The notes: generated from the letters alone by a model not told the origin. 64,000 nucleotides of DNA from Pseudaquabacterium terrae (GCF_013266755.1 NZ_JABRWJ010000005.1:671615-735614); one strand, 5' to 3'; positions 29,221 to 38,072 are shown, counted from the stretch's first letter. Numbers and translations: made by a program.

Positions 29221-30608
29221 GGATCCCCCACGTCGAGCAGCCGTTCGCTGGCCTCCGACAGGCTTTGCACGCGGATGAAGCGCTCTTCGCCCGGCTGCGT
29301 GCTGCGCCCATTGACGATCAGCCCGAGGTTGGCCAGCTCCAGCATGCTCAGGTCGTGCGTGCCGGCGCCGATCATCACGATGCGGGCCGACGCCGGCACC
29401 TGGTCGCGCAGGTGGCGGATGACGTTGGCCTTGTCGACGGCCTGCGGCTGCGGATGGCCGCCATGCACGAAGGCCGGGTTGAGCCGTACGTGGCCGTTGC
29501 AGATCTGGTTGGCGAACGCGGTGAAGTGCGCCATCGCGAAGTCGGCGAAGACGCGGCGGCGCACGATGTCGGTGGAGATGAAGAAGCTGTCGCTGACGAC
29601 GCCGACCAGCCAGCCGGCACGGCGCAGGCGCTTGATGGCTTCGACCGCGTCGCCGTGCAGCGGCAGGCCGCGCGCGACGCGCATGAAATCGCGCTGGTGC
29701 ACGAACTTGAAGACCTGCGCCACCGCCTGGCGCTGACCGGCCTCGTCGGGTCCGTGGCGCTCGATCGCCCTGGCCAGCTCGGCCTCGCGCCCGGTCTGGC
29801 GCGCCAGCTCGTGCATGAACGAGTGGTCGCTCAAGGGTCCGTCGATCGACATCAGCACGATGCGATCGCTGTCGGCGAGCCGTTCGGCCAGCCGTTCGAA
29901 GGTGCCGCGCGCCTGGCGCTCCATTTCCTCGAGCTCGAGGAACTGCTCGAACGAGAAGCGGCTCGATGCCTTCGCCCGCTGCATGATCGCGCGGCCGACC
30001 TGCTGCGCCATCAGGCTCAGGCGATCGAGCGGCTGGCTGTCGTGCGCCAGCTCCCCGATGTCGACTTCCGTGATGCGCGCGCCGCAGAGGTGGGCATCGA
30101 TCAGCAGGCCGACGTCGACGCCGTAGTCGTCTTCGAGCGTCAACGAGCGCAGCAGCTTGACGTTGCCCGACACGATGCCGCCGAGCGGCTGCGCGTAGGT
30201 CGCCAGCTCCGGGAAGAAGGCGCGCAGCAAGGGCTTGGCCGTCAGCTCGGTGACGCGGCCGCCGCTGCGGCCGAAGCGCGCCTTGACGAGGTCCGCGCTG
30301 TCGTCGGCCAGCGGCGCGGTCATGCGCTGCACCAGGTCGGACTGCAGTCCCGTCAGGTCACCGTCGAGGAACAGCACCCAGGGCGTCTGCACCAGCTCCA
30401 GCGCATCCTGCATCGATGCACCCTTGCCGAGCATCGTGCTGGTGACCACGCGCGCGCCGGCGCCCCGCGCGAGCTCGACCGTGCGGTCGGTCGAGCCGTC
30501 GTCGATGACGATCACCGGCACCTGCGGCGCCTGCGAGCGCATCGCCTGCACCACCTCGGCGATGCGCCGTTCTTCATTCAGCGCCGGAATCACGACGGTC
30601 AGGGTCAT
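29205..30608 (-). CDS. Glycosyltransferase (GT-A fold) fused to a degenerate HAD domain
   Basis: A 467-residue fusion. The N-terminal GT-A transferase (1-230) has VIPALNEERRIAEVV, a VIVIDDGSTDRT nucleotide site and the metal motif LDGDL (Asp82, Asp84). It resembles glucosyl/mannosyl-3-phosphoglycerate synthases. The C-terminal part (245-467) has the fold signatures of SerB/HAD phosphatases, VVSDSFFISTD and IGAGTHDLSMLELAN. However, motif I reads MSIDGPLSD: Ser254 stands where the nucleophilic Asp should be, and motif IV has GAGTHD for GDGxND. So it looks like a synthase with an inactive phosphatase-like tail. The ATG at 30608 starts MTLTVVIPALNEE, the usual GT start. Confidence 0.8.
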   Translation of the reverse strand: MTLTVVIPALNEERRIAEVVQAMRSQAPQVPVIVIDDGSTDRTVELARGAGARVVTSTMLGKGASMQDALELVQTPWVLFLDGDLTGLQSDLVQRMTAPLADDSADLVKARFGRSGGRVTELTAKPLLRAFFPELATYAQPLGGIVSGNVKLLRSLTLEDDYGVDVGLLIDAHLCGARITEVDIGELAHDSQPLDRLSLMAQQVGRAIMQRAKASSRFSFEQFLELEEMERQARGTFERLAERLADSDRIVLMSIDGPLSDHSFMHELARQTGREAELARAIERHGPDEAGQRQAVAQVFKFVHQRDFMRVARGLPLHGDAVEAIKRLRRAGWLVGVVSDSFFISTDIVRRRVFADFAMAHFTAFANQICNGHVRLNPAFVHGGHPQPQAVDKANVIRHLRDQVPASARIVMIGAGTHDLSMLELANLGLIVNGRSTQPGEERFIRVQSLSEASERLLDVGDPFSAG

Positions 30609-30664
30609 GGCTAGCTCCTCGAAGCCGCCGACCGGGCAACCGCCGTGCCCATCCGGCCGTCTAG

Positions 30665-31456
30665 CTACATCTCGTCGAGATAACCGAACGTGCCCTGCCC
30701 GTGCACCTCGAGCGCCGCCTTGTTCAGCGCAGCCATCGCGCGCCGGTACAGCGAAGTCGCCAGGCTGATGCGGCGCACGCCGGCGGCTTCGAGCTCGGCG
30801 ACACTGAAGGATTTGCCCTTGATGCCGACCATGAAATTGAACGGCTTGCCGTCGAGCGCCGCGCACACCGTGCGCACCGCGTCCAGCGTCGGCAGGCCGG
30901 GCGCGAACAGCACGTCAGCACCGGCCGCGGCATAGGCCTGCAGGCGACGGATCGTGTCGTCGAGGTCCGGATTGCCGCGGATGAAGTTCTCGCAGCGCGC
31001 CGTCAGGATGAAGGGCACCGGCAGCGCGCGCGCCGCCTCGACGGCCGCGGCGATGCGCTCGGTGGCCTGCGCCAGTGCGTACAGTGGCCGCTCCCGATCG
31101 CCGCTAGCATCCTCGATCGAGCCTCCGGCCAGGCCGATGCCGCCGGCCAGGCGGATCGTCTCGGCGACGAATTCCGGCGCATCGCCGAAGCCGTTCTCGA
31201 GATCGCCGGCGACGGGGATGTCGACCGCCTCGACGATCGCCTTGGCATGGGCCAGCGCCTCGTCGCGGGTGATCTGGCCATCGCGCCGGCCGAGCACCAT
31301 CGCGGCGTTGCCGCTGGAGGTGGCGAGCGCGGCGAAGCCGACCTTCTCGAGCGCCTTGGCCGAGCCGGCGTCCCAGGGGTTCGGAATCACGATGGCGCGC
31401 GGGCCCTGGTGCAGCGCGCGAAAGCGGCCGGCCTTGTCTTGCGGTGTGCTGTTCAT
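30665..31456 (-). CDS. Isocitrate lyase / PEP mutase superfamily protein
   Basis: A 263-residue TIM-barrel protein of the ICL/PEP-mutase superfamily. It shows IPNPWDAGSAKALEKVGF at the start, PVAGDLENGFGDAPEFVAET (metal-binding Asp and Glu), IEDASGD and ILTARCENFIRGN. The catalytic KKCGH loop of true isocitrate lyases is absent, as in carboxyvinyl-carboxyphosphonate mutase-like and oxaloacetate hydrolase-like members, so the reaction cannot be named. The start overlaps the stop of the ribbon-helix-helix gene by ATGA. Confidence 0.85.
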   Translation of the reverse strand: MNSTPQDKAGRFRALHQGPRAIVIPNPWDAGSAKALEKVGFAALATSSGNAAMVLGRRDGQITRDEALAHAKAIVEAVDIPVAGDLENGFGDAPEFVAETIRLAGGIGLAGGSIEDASGDRERPLYALAQATERIAAAVEAARALPVPFILTARCENFIRGNPDLDDTIRRLQAYAAAGADVLFAPGLPTLDAVRTVCAALDGKPFNFMVGIKGKSFSVAELEAAGVRRISLATSLYRRAMAALNKAALEVHGQGTFGYLDEM

Positions 31457-31668
31457 GAGGCTCCTCGTTGCCGGCGCAGTATCGCTTCGCGGCTTTCACC
31501 CACACCCGTTGCGGCCTTGTCGCCCAGCCGCGCGCGCAAGGCTTCGCGCAGCAGGTACTCGACCTGCGCATTCGCGCTGCGCAGCTCGGCCGCGGCCAGC
31601 CGCTCGATCTCGGCCCACAGCGCCGGGTCGATGCGCAGCAGGAAGGACTTCTTGCCTGGCGAGGCCAT
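31453..31668 (-). CDS. Small ribbon-helix-helix (Arc-like) DNA-binding protein
   Basis: A 71-residue protein. KKSFLLRIDPALWAEIERLA, then a second helix with AELRSANAQVEYLLREALRA, is the beta-strand/helix/helix pattern of the Arc/MetJ family. The C-terminal tail is charged. The ATG at 31668 is preferred to an upstream in-frame start that runs into the next gene. Arc-like proteins usually repress their own operon, and a palindrome sits at the promoter of this one. It could also be the antitoxin of a pair, but no toxin-like partner is beside it. Confidence 0.75.
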   Translation of the reverse strand: MASPGKKSFLLRIDPALWAEIERLAAAELRSANAQVEYLLREALRARLGDKAATGVGESREAILRRQRGAS

Positions 31669-31682
31669 CGTGCTGCCGCCGC

Positions 31683-31889
31683 TCAGAAGATGTCGAGCGA
31701 GCGCCAGCGCTCTTTCGCCTCGGGCGGCAGGTCGGCGTTCAGTCCGCGCTTGCCGAACAGCAGCAGCAGGACCAGCGCACACGCCGCGCAGCTGCCGAGC
31801 ATGGCGGCCACTTCGGTCTCGCCCTGCCAGCCGAGCAGCCCGGCCAGCACCAGCAGCAGCGCGGTGAAGATGATCAGCATGCGCTTCAT
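31683..31889 (-). CDS. Small two-helix membrane protein, function unknown
   Basis: A 68-residue protein with hydrophobic helices at about 4-20 ([17 protein letters not shown]) and 28-46 ([18 protein letters not shown]), then a short polar end with [14 protein letters not shown]. No family recognised. It lies between the SPFH gene (13 bp) and the Arc-like gene (14 bp) in one unit, which suggests it helps the SPFH protein in the membrane. Confidence 0.65.
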   Translation of the reverse strand: MKRMLIIFTALLLVLAGLLGWQGETEVAAMLGSCAACALVLLLLFGKRGLNADLPPEAKERWRSLDIF

Positions 31890-31902
31890 GGCGAGGCCGC
31901 GC

Positions 31903-32799
31903 TCAGTTGTACAGCGTGCCGGTGTTGACCACCGGCGTGGCATCGTGGTCCGAGCACAGCACGACCAGCAGGTTGCTGACCATCGCCGCCTTGCGCTCGT
32001 CATCGAGGTCGACCAGGCCGCGTGCTTCGAGCCCCTTCAGCGCCAGCTCGACCATGCCGACCGCGCCGAGCACGATCTTCGAGCGCGCCGCCACCACCGC
32101 TTCGGCCTGCTGCCGGCGCAGCATCGTGCCGGCGATCTCGGGCGCATAGGCCAGGTGCGTCAGCTTGGCGTCGATGACGACGATGCCGGCCTGCGCGAAG
32201 CGCTCCTGCAGCTCCCCGCGCAGCGCGGCGGAGACCTCGTCGGTCGCCGAGCGCAGCGTGATCTCGCCGGTGATACCTTCGCCCTGCGCGTCGACCTCGA
32301 GGTTGTCGTAGGCGTAGCGCGAGGCCAGGTGCCGCACCGCCGCTTCGGCCTGCGTCAGCACGTAGGCCTCGTAGTTCTCGACGTCGAAGGTCGCGCGCGC
32401 GGTGTCGTCGACGCGCCAGAGGATCGCCGCGGCGATCTCGATCGGATTGCCGCGCAGGTCGTTGACCTTGAGCTTCTCGCTGTTGAAGTTGTGCGCCCGC
32501 ACGCTCAGCTTGGTCGTCGTGAAGAACGGGTTGGCCCAGCGCAGGCCGTCGGCGCGATCGGTGCCGCGGTAGCTGCCGAAGAACATCAGCAGCGCCGCCT
32601 GGTTCGGCTGCAGCATGTACAGCCCCGCCCAGCACCAGGCGGTGGCCAGGAACAGCAGCACCGCGATGCCGATCGACAGCGGCGCCGGCCGCGCCGCGAC
32701 GAGCCAGATGCCGGCCGCCGCGGCCAGCAGCCCGAGCCCGATGTTGAGAAAGCCGTTCTGCGAACGGGCTTCGAATTCCTGCGTCGCCTGCCTCGTCAT
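31903..32799 (-). CDS. SPFH domain membrane protein, second copy
   Basis: A 298-residue protein with two membrane helices (about 18-36 and 41-62) and an SPFH domain (about 65-250: [73 protein letters not shown]). It is shorter than the SPFH protein at 26.5 kb and lacks its long coiled coil, so the two are not a recent duplication. It is the first gene of the four-gene unit ending at 30665 and lies under the palindromic promoter. Confidence 0.88.
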   Translation of the reverse strand: MTRQATQEFEARSQNGFLNIGLGLLAAAAGIWLVAARPAPLSIGIAVLLFLATAWCWAGLYMLQPNQAALLMFFGSYRGTDRADGLRWANPFFTTTKLSVRAHNFNSEKLKVNDLRGNPIEIAAAILWRVDDTARATFDVENYEAYVLTQAEAAVRHLASRYAYDNLEVDAQGEGITGEITLRSATDEVSAALRGELQERFAQAGIVVIDAKLTHLAYAPEIAGTMLRRQQAEAVVAARSKIVLGAVGMVELALKGLEARGLVDLDDERKAAMVSNLLVVLCSDHDATPVVNTGTLYN

Positions 32800-32822
32800 G
32801 CCGTGTCTCCCGCTGCTTTCAA

Positions 32823-32861
32823 AGTGATATCACTCTAATAGCCAACGAGGCGATCCGTCAA
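32823..32861 (-). promoter_or_regulatory. Promoter with a perfect palindromic operator upstream of the SPFH gene
   Basis: On the minus strand a TTGACG -35-like box (32856-32861) is followed after 15 bp by TATTAG (32835-32840). The perfect 12-bp palindrome AGTGATATCACT (32823-32834) overlaps the expected start of transcription. The layout fits repression. The Arc-like protein encoded in this operon is the obvious candidate. The spacer is shorter than ideal, so the exact -10 is uncertain. Confidence 0.6.
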
Positions 32862-32907
32862 GCCCGCGGGCGCGGGCCGCGAGCACAGCCTGTGAAAGGG
32901 CGACGGC

Positions 32908-33484
32908 TCAGCGCTTACGCGCCGCCGTACCGAGCTGCTCGAGCGTGAAGGTGAAGCTCGTCTTGTCGAGCGGCTTGTGGCAGGCCAGGCATTCGGCCTG
33001 GTTGACGCCGGGGCGCAGCTGGCGCGCGGTGGTGAAGACGGCGTAGTTCCAGTTCTCGTTGCGCAGTAGGTCGGGCACCGCTTCGCCCCAGCCGGCCTCG
33101 CGCGCCATGGCGCTGTAGAACAGCAGCTGGTCGGCCTGGTAGAAGCCGTCGGCGCCGGTCAGCGGCTTCTTGTCGGCATCGAGCTTGGCCGAGAAGACCT
33201 CGGCGAACAGCACCGCGCCGTCGGGCAGTGGCCGGCCCTCGCGCGCTGCCTGCAGGGCCGCGTCATTCGCGTAGTAGTGGCGCATCTGGCGCATCGCCGG
33301 GAAGCGCGCCGCTGGCCGGCGAGGTTCGGAATCGAATCGCCGACGCTGACGCCGTTGGCGCCGTGGCACGCGGCGCAGACGGCCTGCGCGCGTTCGCGGC
33401 CTGGGTCGGCCGGTTGCGCGCCGACAGGAAGAACCGCTCCGCGCCAGGGCAGATCGCGGCGTCAAGGAGGAATGATCGACCCAT
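32908..33484 (-). pseudogene. Cytochrome c / cytochrome P460-domain gene broken by frameshifts
   Basis: The reading frame is split over three frames. The ATG at 33484 has GAGGAG seven bases upstream and starts MGRSFLLDAAIC, a damaged signal peptide. Around 33340-33440 a second frame encodes AQAVCAACHGANGVSVGDSI, the haem motif CAACH of a class I cytochrome c. From about 33305 to 32908 the third frame encodes MRHYYANDAALQAAREGRPL, then a P460-like domain ending with a second motif CLACH near the C-terminus. At least two small indels are needed to join these. Either a decayed gene or sequencing error in a GC-rich stretch. An intact protein would be a periplasmic redox cytochrome. Confidence 0.75.
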
Positions 33485-33531
33485 CGCGCTGCTCCTCACC
33501 GGGCGCTGGAGGGCACCCGCGGCAGCGCATG

Positions 33532-33981
33532 CTACGCCGTTCCGGCGGCGTCGAGCGCACCCTCGTGGGCCCGTTCGGCCGCAAACCAGCGCAGCACCGG
33601 ATAGGTGCCCGGCAGCACCGGCTGCACGGCCACCGGCAGCGTGCACCAAGCCATCTGCTGGCCCTCGCGCATCTCGAATTCGCCGTGCCAGTGGAAGACC
33701 TTGCAGAAGTGCAGCCGCACCAGCGCATGCGGGTAGTCGACGATCTCCTCGCGCCACGGGAACACGTCGTCGACGACGATGCCGAGCTCCTCGTGCAGCT
33801 CGCGCTTGAGCGCCTCGTCGACCGTCTCGCCGGGCTCGAACTTGCCGCCGGGGAACTCCCAGTAGCCGGCGTAGACCTTGCCCTCGGGGCGCGAGGTCAG
33901 CAGGAAGCGGCCCTCGGTGCCGGAGGGATCGCGTTCGACGAGCACGCCCACGGCCACATCGACCGGCGTGCGCTCAGACAC
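33532..33981 (-). CDS. mutT: NUDIX hydrolase (MutT-like, 8-oxo-dGTP diphosphatase type)
   Basis: A 149-residue hydrolase that would clean oxidised nucleotides. The Nudix box is complete: GGKFEPGETVDEALKRELHE followed by ELGI. FLLTSRPEGKVYAGYWEFPG precedes it. The GTG start at 33981 overlaps the stop of the DUF815 gene (33974) by eight bases; the longer frame above it is Arg-rich and overlaps that gene. A DUF815 ATPase followed by a Nudix gene is a common Burkholderiales pair, normally just after argJ. Here argJ lies 33 kb away. Confidence 0.85.
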   Translation of the reverse strand: MSERTPVDVAVGVLVERDPSGTEGRFLLTSRPEGKVYAGYWEFPGGKFEPGETVDEALKRELHEELGIVVDDVFPWREEIVDYPHALVRLHFCKVFHWHGEFEMREGQQMAWCTLPVAVQPVLPGTYPVLRWFAAERAHEGALDAAGTA

Positions 33982-34906
33982 GATCGAGCCCGTCCGGCGC
34001 CGGCGTCTCGTTCGCCGGCACGATCGCCACGTCGCCCGCGTGATCGCGCCCGGCCCAGTCGCGCGCGAACTGGTAGGCCACGCGCCCCGAGCGCGAACCA
34101 CGCTCCAGCGCCCAGACCAGCGACGGTTGGCGCGCCGCCACCACCGCCGTTTCGCTGACGCCGAAATGACGCAGCCATTGCGCGACGATGACCAGGTATT
34201 CCTGCTGGCTGAACGGGTAGAAGCTGATCCACAGCCCGAAGCGCTCGGACAGCGAGATCTTCTCCTCGACCACCTCGCCCGGATGCACCTCGCCGTCGTC
34301 GGTGTGCGTGTACGACAGGTTCTCCTTCATGTACTCGGGCAGCAGGTGGCGGCGGTTGCTGGTGGCGTAGATCAGCACGTTGTCGCCGGCCGCCGAGATC
34401 GAGCCGTCGAGGATCGACTTCAGCGCCTTGTAGCCCGGCTCGCCTTCGTCGAAGCTCAGGTCGTCGCAGAAGATGATGAAGCGCTCGGGCCGGCCGGCCA
34501 CCAGGTCGACCAGGTCCGGCAGGTCGATCATGTCGGCCTTGTCGACCTCGATCAGCCGCAGGCCTCGGGCCGCGTATTCGTTGAGGCAGCCCTTGATCAG
34601 CGAGCTCTTGCCCGTGCCGCGCGCGCCGGTCAACAGCACGTTGTTGGCCGGCACGCCGGCCACGAACTGCGCGGTGTTGCGCACCAAACGCTCCTTCTGG
34701 CCGTCGACTTCCTTCAGGTCGCTCAAGGCCATGCGCGCGACATGCGCCACCGGCTGCAGCCAGCCCGAGCCGCCGCGCTTGCGGTAGCGGAATGCGATCG
34801 ATGCCGACCAGTCGGGCGCGGCGAGCGGGTGCGGCAGGATGGCTTCGAGGCGCGTGAGCAGCTGCTCGGCGCGCTGCACGAGGCTGTCGAGGGGAGTCGG
34901 GGTCAT
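33974..34906 (-). CDS. DUF815 family AAA+-like ATPase
   Basis: A 310-residue cytoplasmic P-loop protein. Walker A is GARGTGKSS at about 94-102. Walker B is FIIFCDDLSFDEGE near 145-157. ATSNRRHLLPEYM is the sensor-1 region, and FGLWISFYPFSQQEYL is a DUF815 hallmark. Function unknown. The start at 34906 gives the standard MTPTPLDSLVQRAEQLL. Upstream is the divergent lipoprotein gene at 35026. Confidence 0.88.
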   Translation of the reverse strand: MTPTPLDSLVQRAEQLLTRLEAILPHPLAAPDWSASIAFRYRKRGGSGWLQPVAHVARMALSDLKEVDGQKERLVRNTAQFVAGVPANNVLLTGARGTGKSSLIKGCLNEYAARGLRLIEVDKADMIDLPDLVDLVAGRPERFIIFCDDLSFDEGEPGYKALKSILDGSISAAGDNVLIYATSNRRHLLPEYMKENLSYTHTDDGEVHPGEVVEEKISLSERFGLWISFYPFSQQEYLVIVAQWLRHFGVSETAVVAARQPSLVWALERGSRSGRVAYQFARDWAGRDHAGDVAIVPANETPAPDGLDRV

Positions 34907-35025
34907 CGGGAAAGTGTAGCGAGGCGTCTCGTGGCGGCTGAGCGGTGGTGATCCGCGTCACACGGCGCTGCCGAGCGCGACGGGATACTGAGCTGGCCAT
35001 AGCGTTCGATACACAGGGAGAGAGC

Positions 35026-37284
35026 ATGAGAAGAGTGATGCTCGCGGCATGGGCCGCGGTGGCCGCCTGCGGCGGCGGATCGGGCGGCGATTCGACCGGC
35101 ACTTCCCCACCACCCGCACCGGCCCCACCGGCGCAGGCCACCCTGACCGGCTGGACCGGCGAACGCGAAGCGTGGGCTCAGGCAACCATCACGCTGACCT
35201 GCGCCGACGGCAGCGAGGCGCAGGCAGTGAGCTCCCGCGAAGGGCGCTACACCGCCACCGTTCCCGCCGCCGGGCTGCCCTGCCTGGCTCAAGCGCGCAA
35301 GAGCGACAACGCGAGCTTATGGTCGGCGGCGCTTGCCGCGGGCACGGTCAATGTCACGACCCTGAGCGATGCGCTGCTGGCTCGGCTCCTGCAGCAGCCC
35401 ACCAATGGCCTGTTCGGCGATGCCGGACTCGCTCGCAGGCTGTCGGCCGCTTCCGTGGCCGAAGCGGACGTCGCGCTGCGCGCGGCACTTGCCGACGTCG
35501 ACCTCGGCACGGCGGCCTCGCCGCTCACCACGCCGATCGGAACGAGCGCCGATGATCCGCTGGTGCGAGCCAACGGCCGGCTGCTCGACCACCTCTCCGC
35601 ACGCGGCATGACGGCGCTGACCCTCGTCCACGCCCTGGCGTATCAGCGCAACGCAGGGGCGTTGCGCATGGGGCTGGCCGAGGGCGACCTCGGCCGCATG
35701 CTCGCGCTGCCGACGGCCGTGGACCGACCGGGGCTGCTGCCCGACGCGGTGCGATCCAGCCCCGCCCAGTTGTCCGGCACGTCGGCCGTTCCGTTCCTGT
35801 CCACGCGCGATGTGACCTTCCGCGGCAGCGACGGCGGCCGGCGCTGGGAACCGATCGGCGCGCTGCTGTCCACGGTGACGGACTACCGCGGTCTGCTGCT
35901 CGGCCTCAGCCGCCAGAGGCTGATGATCAGCAGTGACGCGGGGCGAACCTGGGCTGCGGTGGCCGGGGGCCCGAGCGGCCTCGGTTTCGCCCACTTCGTC
36001 AAGCCCGAGGACGGCCGGCTCTGGGTGCTGACCGATGCCGGCCCGGCCTATGCGAGCGCCGACGGGCTGCACTGGCAATCCGCCACGCCCGACGAGGCCG
36101 TGCGTGACGCGCAGTTCTATCCGTGGCGCCACCGGGCGCCGCCGCTGCGCAGCGTGACCAACGCCGGAAACGGCACCGTGCTCTCCTGCCTGGCCAGTGC
36201 CTGCACGTCAGCGCGCATCGCCGACTGGACCGAGATCTGGTCGATCCATGCGGTGCAGGGCAGCGACGAGTTCCTCGCCCATACGGGCGGTGGGGGCGGC
36301 GGTGAGCGCCTGGCCATCAGCAGCGACGGCTTGACCTGGCGTCCGATCGGCAGCGCGTTGATCGGACCCAACGATCGCGCGCTGCGCACGTCGACCGGTC
36401 GCCTGCTGGTGTCCGGTCCGCCTGTGAAGCCGCTCGTGACGGACGATGAGGGCGCAACGTGGCAAACCCTCGACATCACGCCCCATGGTGACTGGCAGGC
36501 GCTTGGCGCGGCATCGCAGCTGCGCCGGCGCGTTCCCTCGGAGCTCGAGCTCAGCACCGACGGTGGCCAGCACTGGCGGATGGCTCCGCTGACGATCAAC
36601 GGCGATGTGCTGCTCGACGTTCAGCGCTCGCCCGCCGGCCTGGCGCTGCGGCAGCGCGGTCCAGGCCTCCTCGAGCTCAGCGAGGACGGCGGCATCACCT
36701 GGGCCCCCACGTCGCTCGGTGAGCTCGGCAGCTTCGCGTGGCTCGGCGATCGGTTTGCGGTCATCGACGCGGTCAACGGCTTGCGCACCAGCCGCGACGG
36801 CCGGACGTGGACCGTGATGCCGCGCCCGGAAATGCCGCTGTTCCTGCCGCGGAACATCGCCGGCGATGGCCGGACATGGCTGTGGCGGTTCCAAGACCGG
36901 CCCAGCGGCACGAGCACGAGCCTGCTCGAGAGCCGGGACCAGGGCCGCACCTGGGCAGCCCCGGAGCTTCCCGACCCTGCAGCGCGGAGCGGCGGCGTGT
37001 TCAGCTGCGACGGAGGGCTCTATCTCGGCGTCGACCGGGGGCTGTGGCTGCGCGTGTATCCCAGCGGATGGCGTCAGGTCCCCTTGCCGGTCGGCGCCTT
37101 TGCCATCGGTTGCGAACGCGGCCTGCTGCTCGCCGAAACCTTCCCGTCCGACCACGATCGCCACCTGGCCAGCGCCGACCGCGGACTCACCTGGACACCC
37201 ATCGGCCGCCCCGGCACGACACAGGTCTTCGACGGCGAGCGCTGGTGGTCGATCGGCCCGACGAGCATGACACTGTGGCCTTGA
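35026..37284 (+). CDS. Lipoprotein with Asp-box (BNR-like) beta-propeller repeats
   Basis: A 752-residue exported protein. Residues 1-15 are a lipoprotein signal (AWAAVAAC, acylated Cys15), followed by Gly/Ser- and Pro-rich linkers to about 40. A carboxypeptidase-like beta region follows, then from about 260 onward many S-x-D-x-G-x-T-W boxes: SSDAGRTWAAV, SSDGLTWRPI, TDDEGATWQTL, STDGGQHWRM, SEDGGITWAP, SRDGRTWTVM, SRDQGRTWAA, SADRGLTWTP. Such boxes form sialidase-type or HCF136/sortilin-like propellers. No catalytic residues can be named. The ATG at 35026 has AGGGAG upstream. Divergent from the DUF815 gene. Confidence 0.8.
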   Translation: MRRVMLAAWAAVAACGGGSGGDSTGTSPPPAPAPPAQATLTGWTGEREAWAQATITLTCADGSEAQAVSSREGRYTATVPAAGLPCLAQARKSDNASLWSAALAAGTVNVTTLSDALLARLLQQPTNGLFGDAGLARRLSAASVAEADVALRAALADVDLGTAASPLTTPIGTSADDPLVRANGRLLDHLSARGMTALTLVHALAYQRNAGALRMGLAEGDLGRMLALPTAVDRPGLLPDAVRSSPAQLSGTSAVPFLSTRDVTFRGSDGGRRWEPIGALLSTVTDYRGLLLGLSRQRLMISSDAGRTWAAVAGGPSGLGFAHFVKPEDGRLWVLTDAGPAYASADGLHWQSATPDEAVRDAQFYPWRHRAPPLRSVTNAGNGTVLSCLASACTSARIADWTEIWSIHAVQGSDEFLAHTGGGGGGERLAISSDGLTWRPIGSALIGPNDRALRTSTGRLLVSGPPVKPLVTDDEGATWQTLDITPHGDWQALGAASQLRRRVPSELELSTDGGQHWRMAPLTINGDVLLDVQRSPAGLALRQRGPGLLELSEDGGITWAPTSLGELGSFAWLGDRFAVIDAVNGLRTSRDGRTWTVMPRPEMPLFLPRNIAGDGRTWLWRFQDRPSGTSTSLLESRDQGRTWAAPELPDPAARSGGVFSCDGGLYLGVDRGLWLRVYPSGWRQVPLPVGAFAIGCERGLLLAETFPSDHDRHLASADRGLTWTPIGRPGTTQVFDGERWWSIGPTSMTLWP

Positions 37285-37339
37285 CGCCCGGGGTATTCAA
37301 GGATCGTTAAGCCGCCGTAAACCCATTAAGCTCGCGGCC

Positions 37340-38047
37340 ATGAACCTGCTGTTGGCCGAAGACGACGCGATCCTCGCCGATGCGCTGACGGCGCAGCTGC
37401 AGCAAGCCGGCTTCGCGGTCGAGCATGCGCCGAACGGTGCGGTCGCCGAGTACCTGATGCTCAAGCGCGAGTTCGATGCCGCGGTGCTCGACATCGGGCT
37501 GCCGATGGTCGACGGGCTGACGGTGCTGAAGCATGTGCGCCAGAGCAAGCCCGCGCTGCCGGTGCTGGTGCTGACGGCGCTCGATGGGCTGGACGATCGC
37601 GTCGCGGGGCTCAATGCCGGCGCCGACGACTACCTGACGAAGCCGTTCGACTTCCCCGAGCTCGAAGCCCGCCTGCGCGCGCTGTTGCGGCGCACGCGCG
37701 CGCAGCCTGCGCCCTCGCCGCCTTCGGACATGGGGCGCCTGGCCTTCGACCGCGATGCGCGCCGTGCCAGCGTCGACGGGCTGCCGCTGGAGCTGTCGCC
37801 GCGCGAATGGGAGCTGCTCGATCTGCTGCTCGGCCAGCGCAACAAGGTCGTGCAGAAGGAGCAGATCACCGCCGCCTGGAATGCCGCCGACCGCGGCGGC
37901 GAGCGCAGCGGCGACGGCCCGGCCGCACCCGGGATGATCGAGGTCTACATCCACCGCCTGCGCCGCAAGCTCGAAGGCTCGGGCCTGGTGATCCGCACCG
38001 TGCGCGGTCTGGGCTACCTGCTCGAGCCCGAGGCGCCGGCGCGCTGA
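37340..38047 (+). CDS. OmpR-family response regulator of the sugar-uptake locus
   Basis: A 235-residue regulator. The receiver (1-115) has the acidic pair EDD at 7-9, phospho-acceptor Asp in AVLDIGLPMVDGL, conserved Thr in VLVLTALDG and Lys in YLTKPFDFPELEARL. A winged helix (about 135-235) ends LVIRTVRGLGYLLEPE. An insert of Gly/Pro-rich residues near 175-195 is unusual. Relatives of this TctD/QseB type control nutrient uptake. The kinase starts 25 bp downstream. TTAA-rich elements lie at 37305-37329 just upstream and resemble those before the porin, suggesting self-control. Confidence 0.9.
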   Translation: MNLLLAEDDAILADALTAQLQQAGFAVEHAPNGAVAEYLMLKREFDAAVLDIGLPMVDGLTVLKHVRQSKPALPVLVLTALDGLDDRVAGLNAGADDYLTKPFDFPELEARLRALLRRTRAQPAPSPPSDMGRLAFDRDARRASVDGLPLELSPREWELLDLLLGQRNKVVQKEQITAAWNAADRGGERSGDGPAAPGMIEVYIHRLRRKLEGSGLVIRTVRGLGYLLEPEAPAR

Positions 38048-38072
38048 ACGGGCGCCACAGCGCGCCGCCGCG

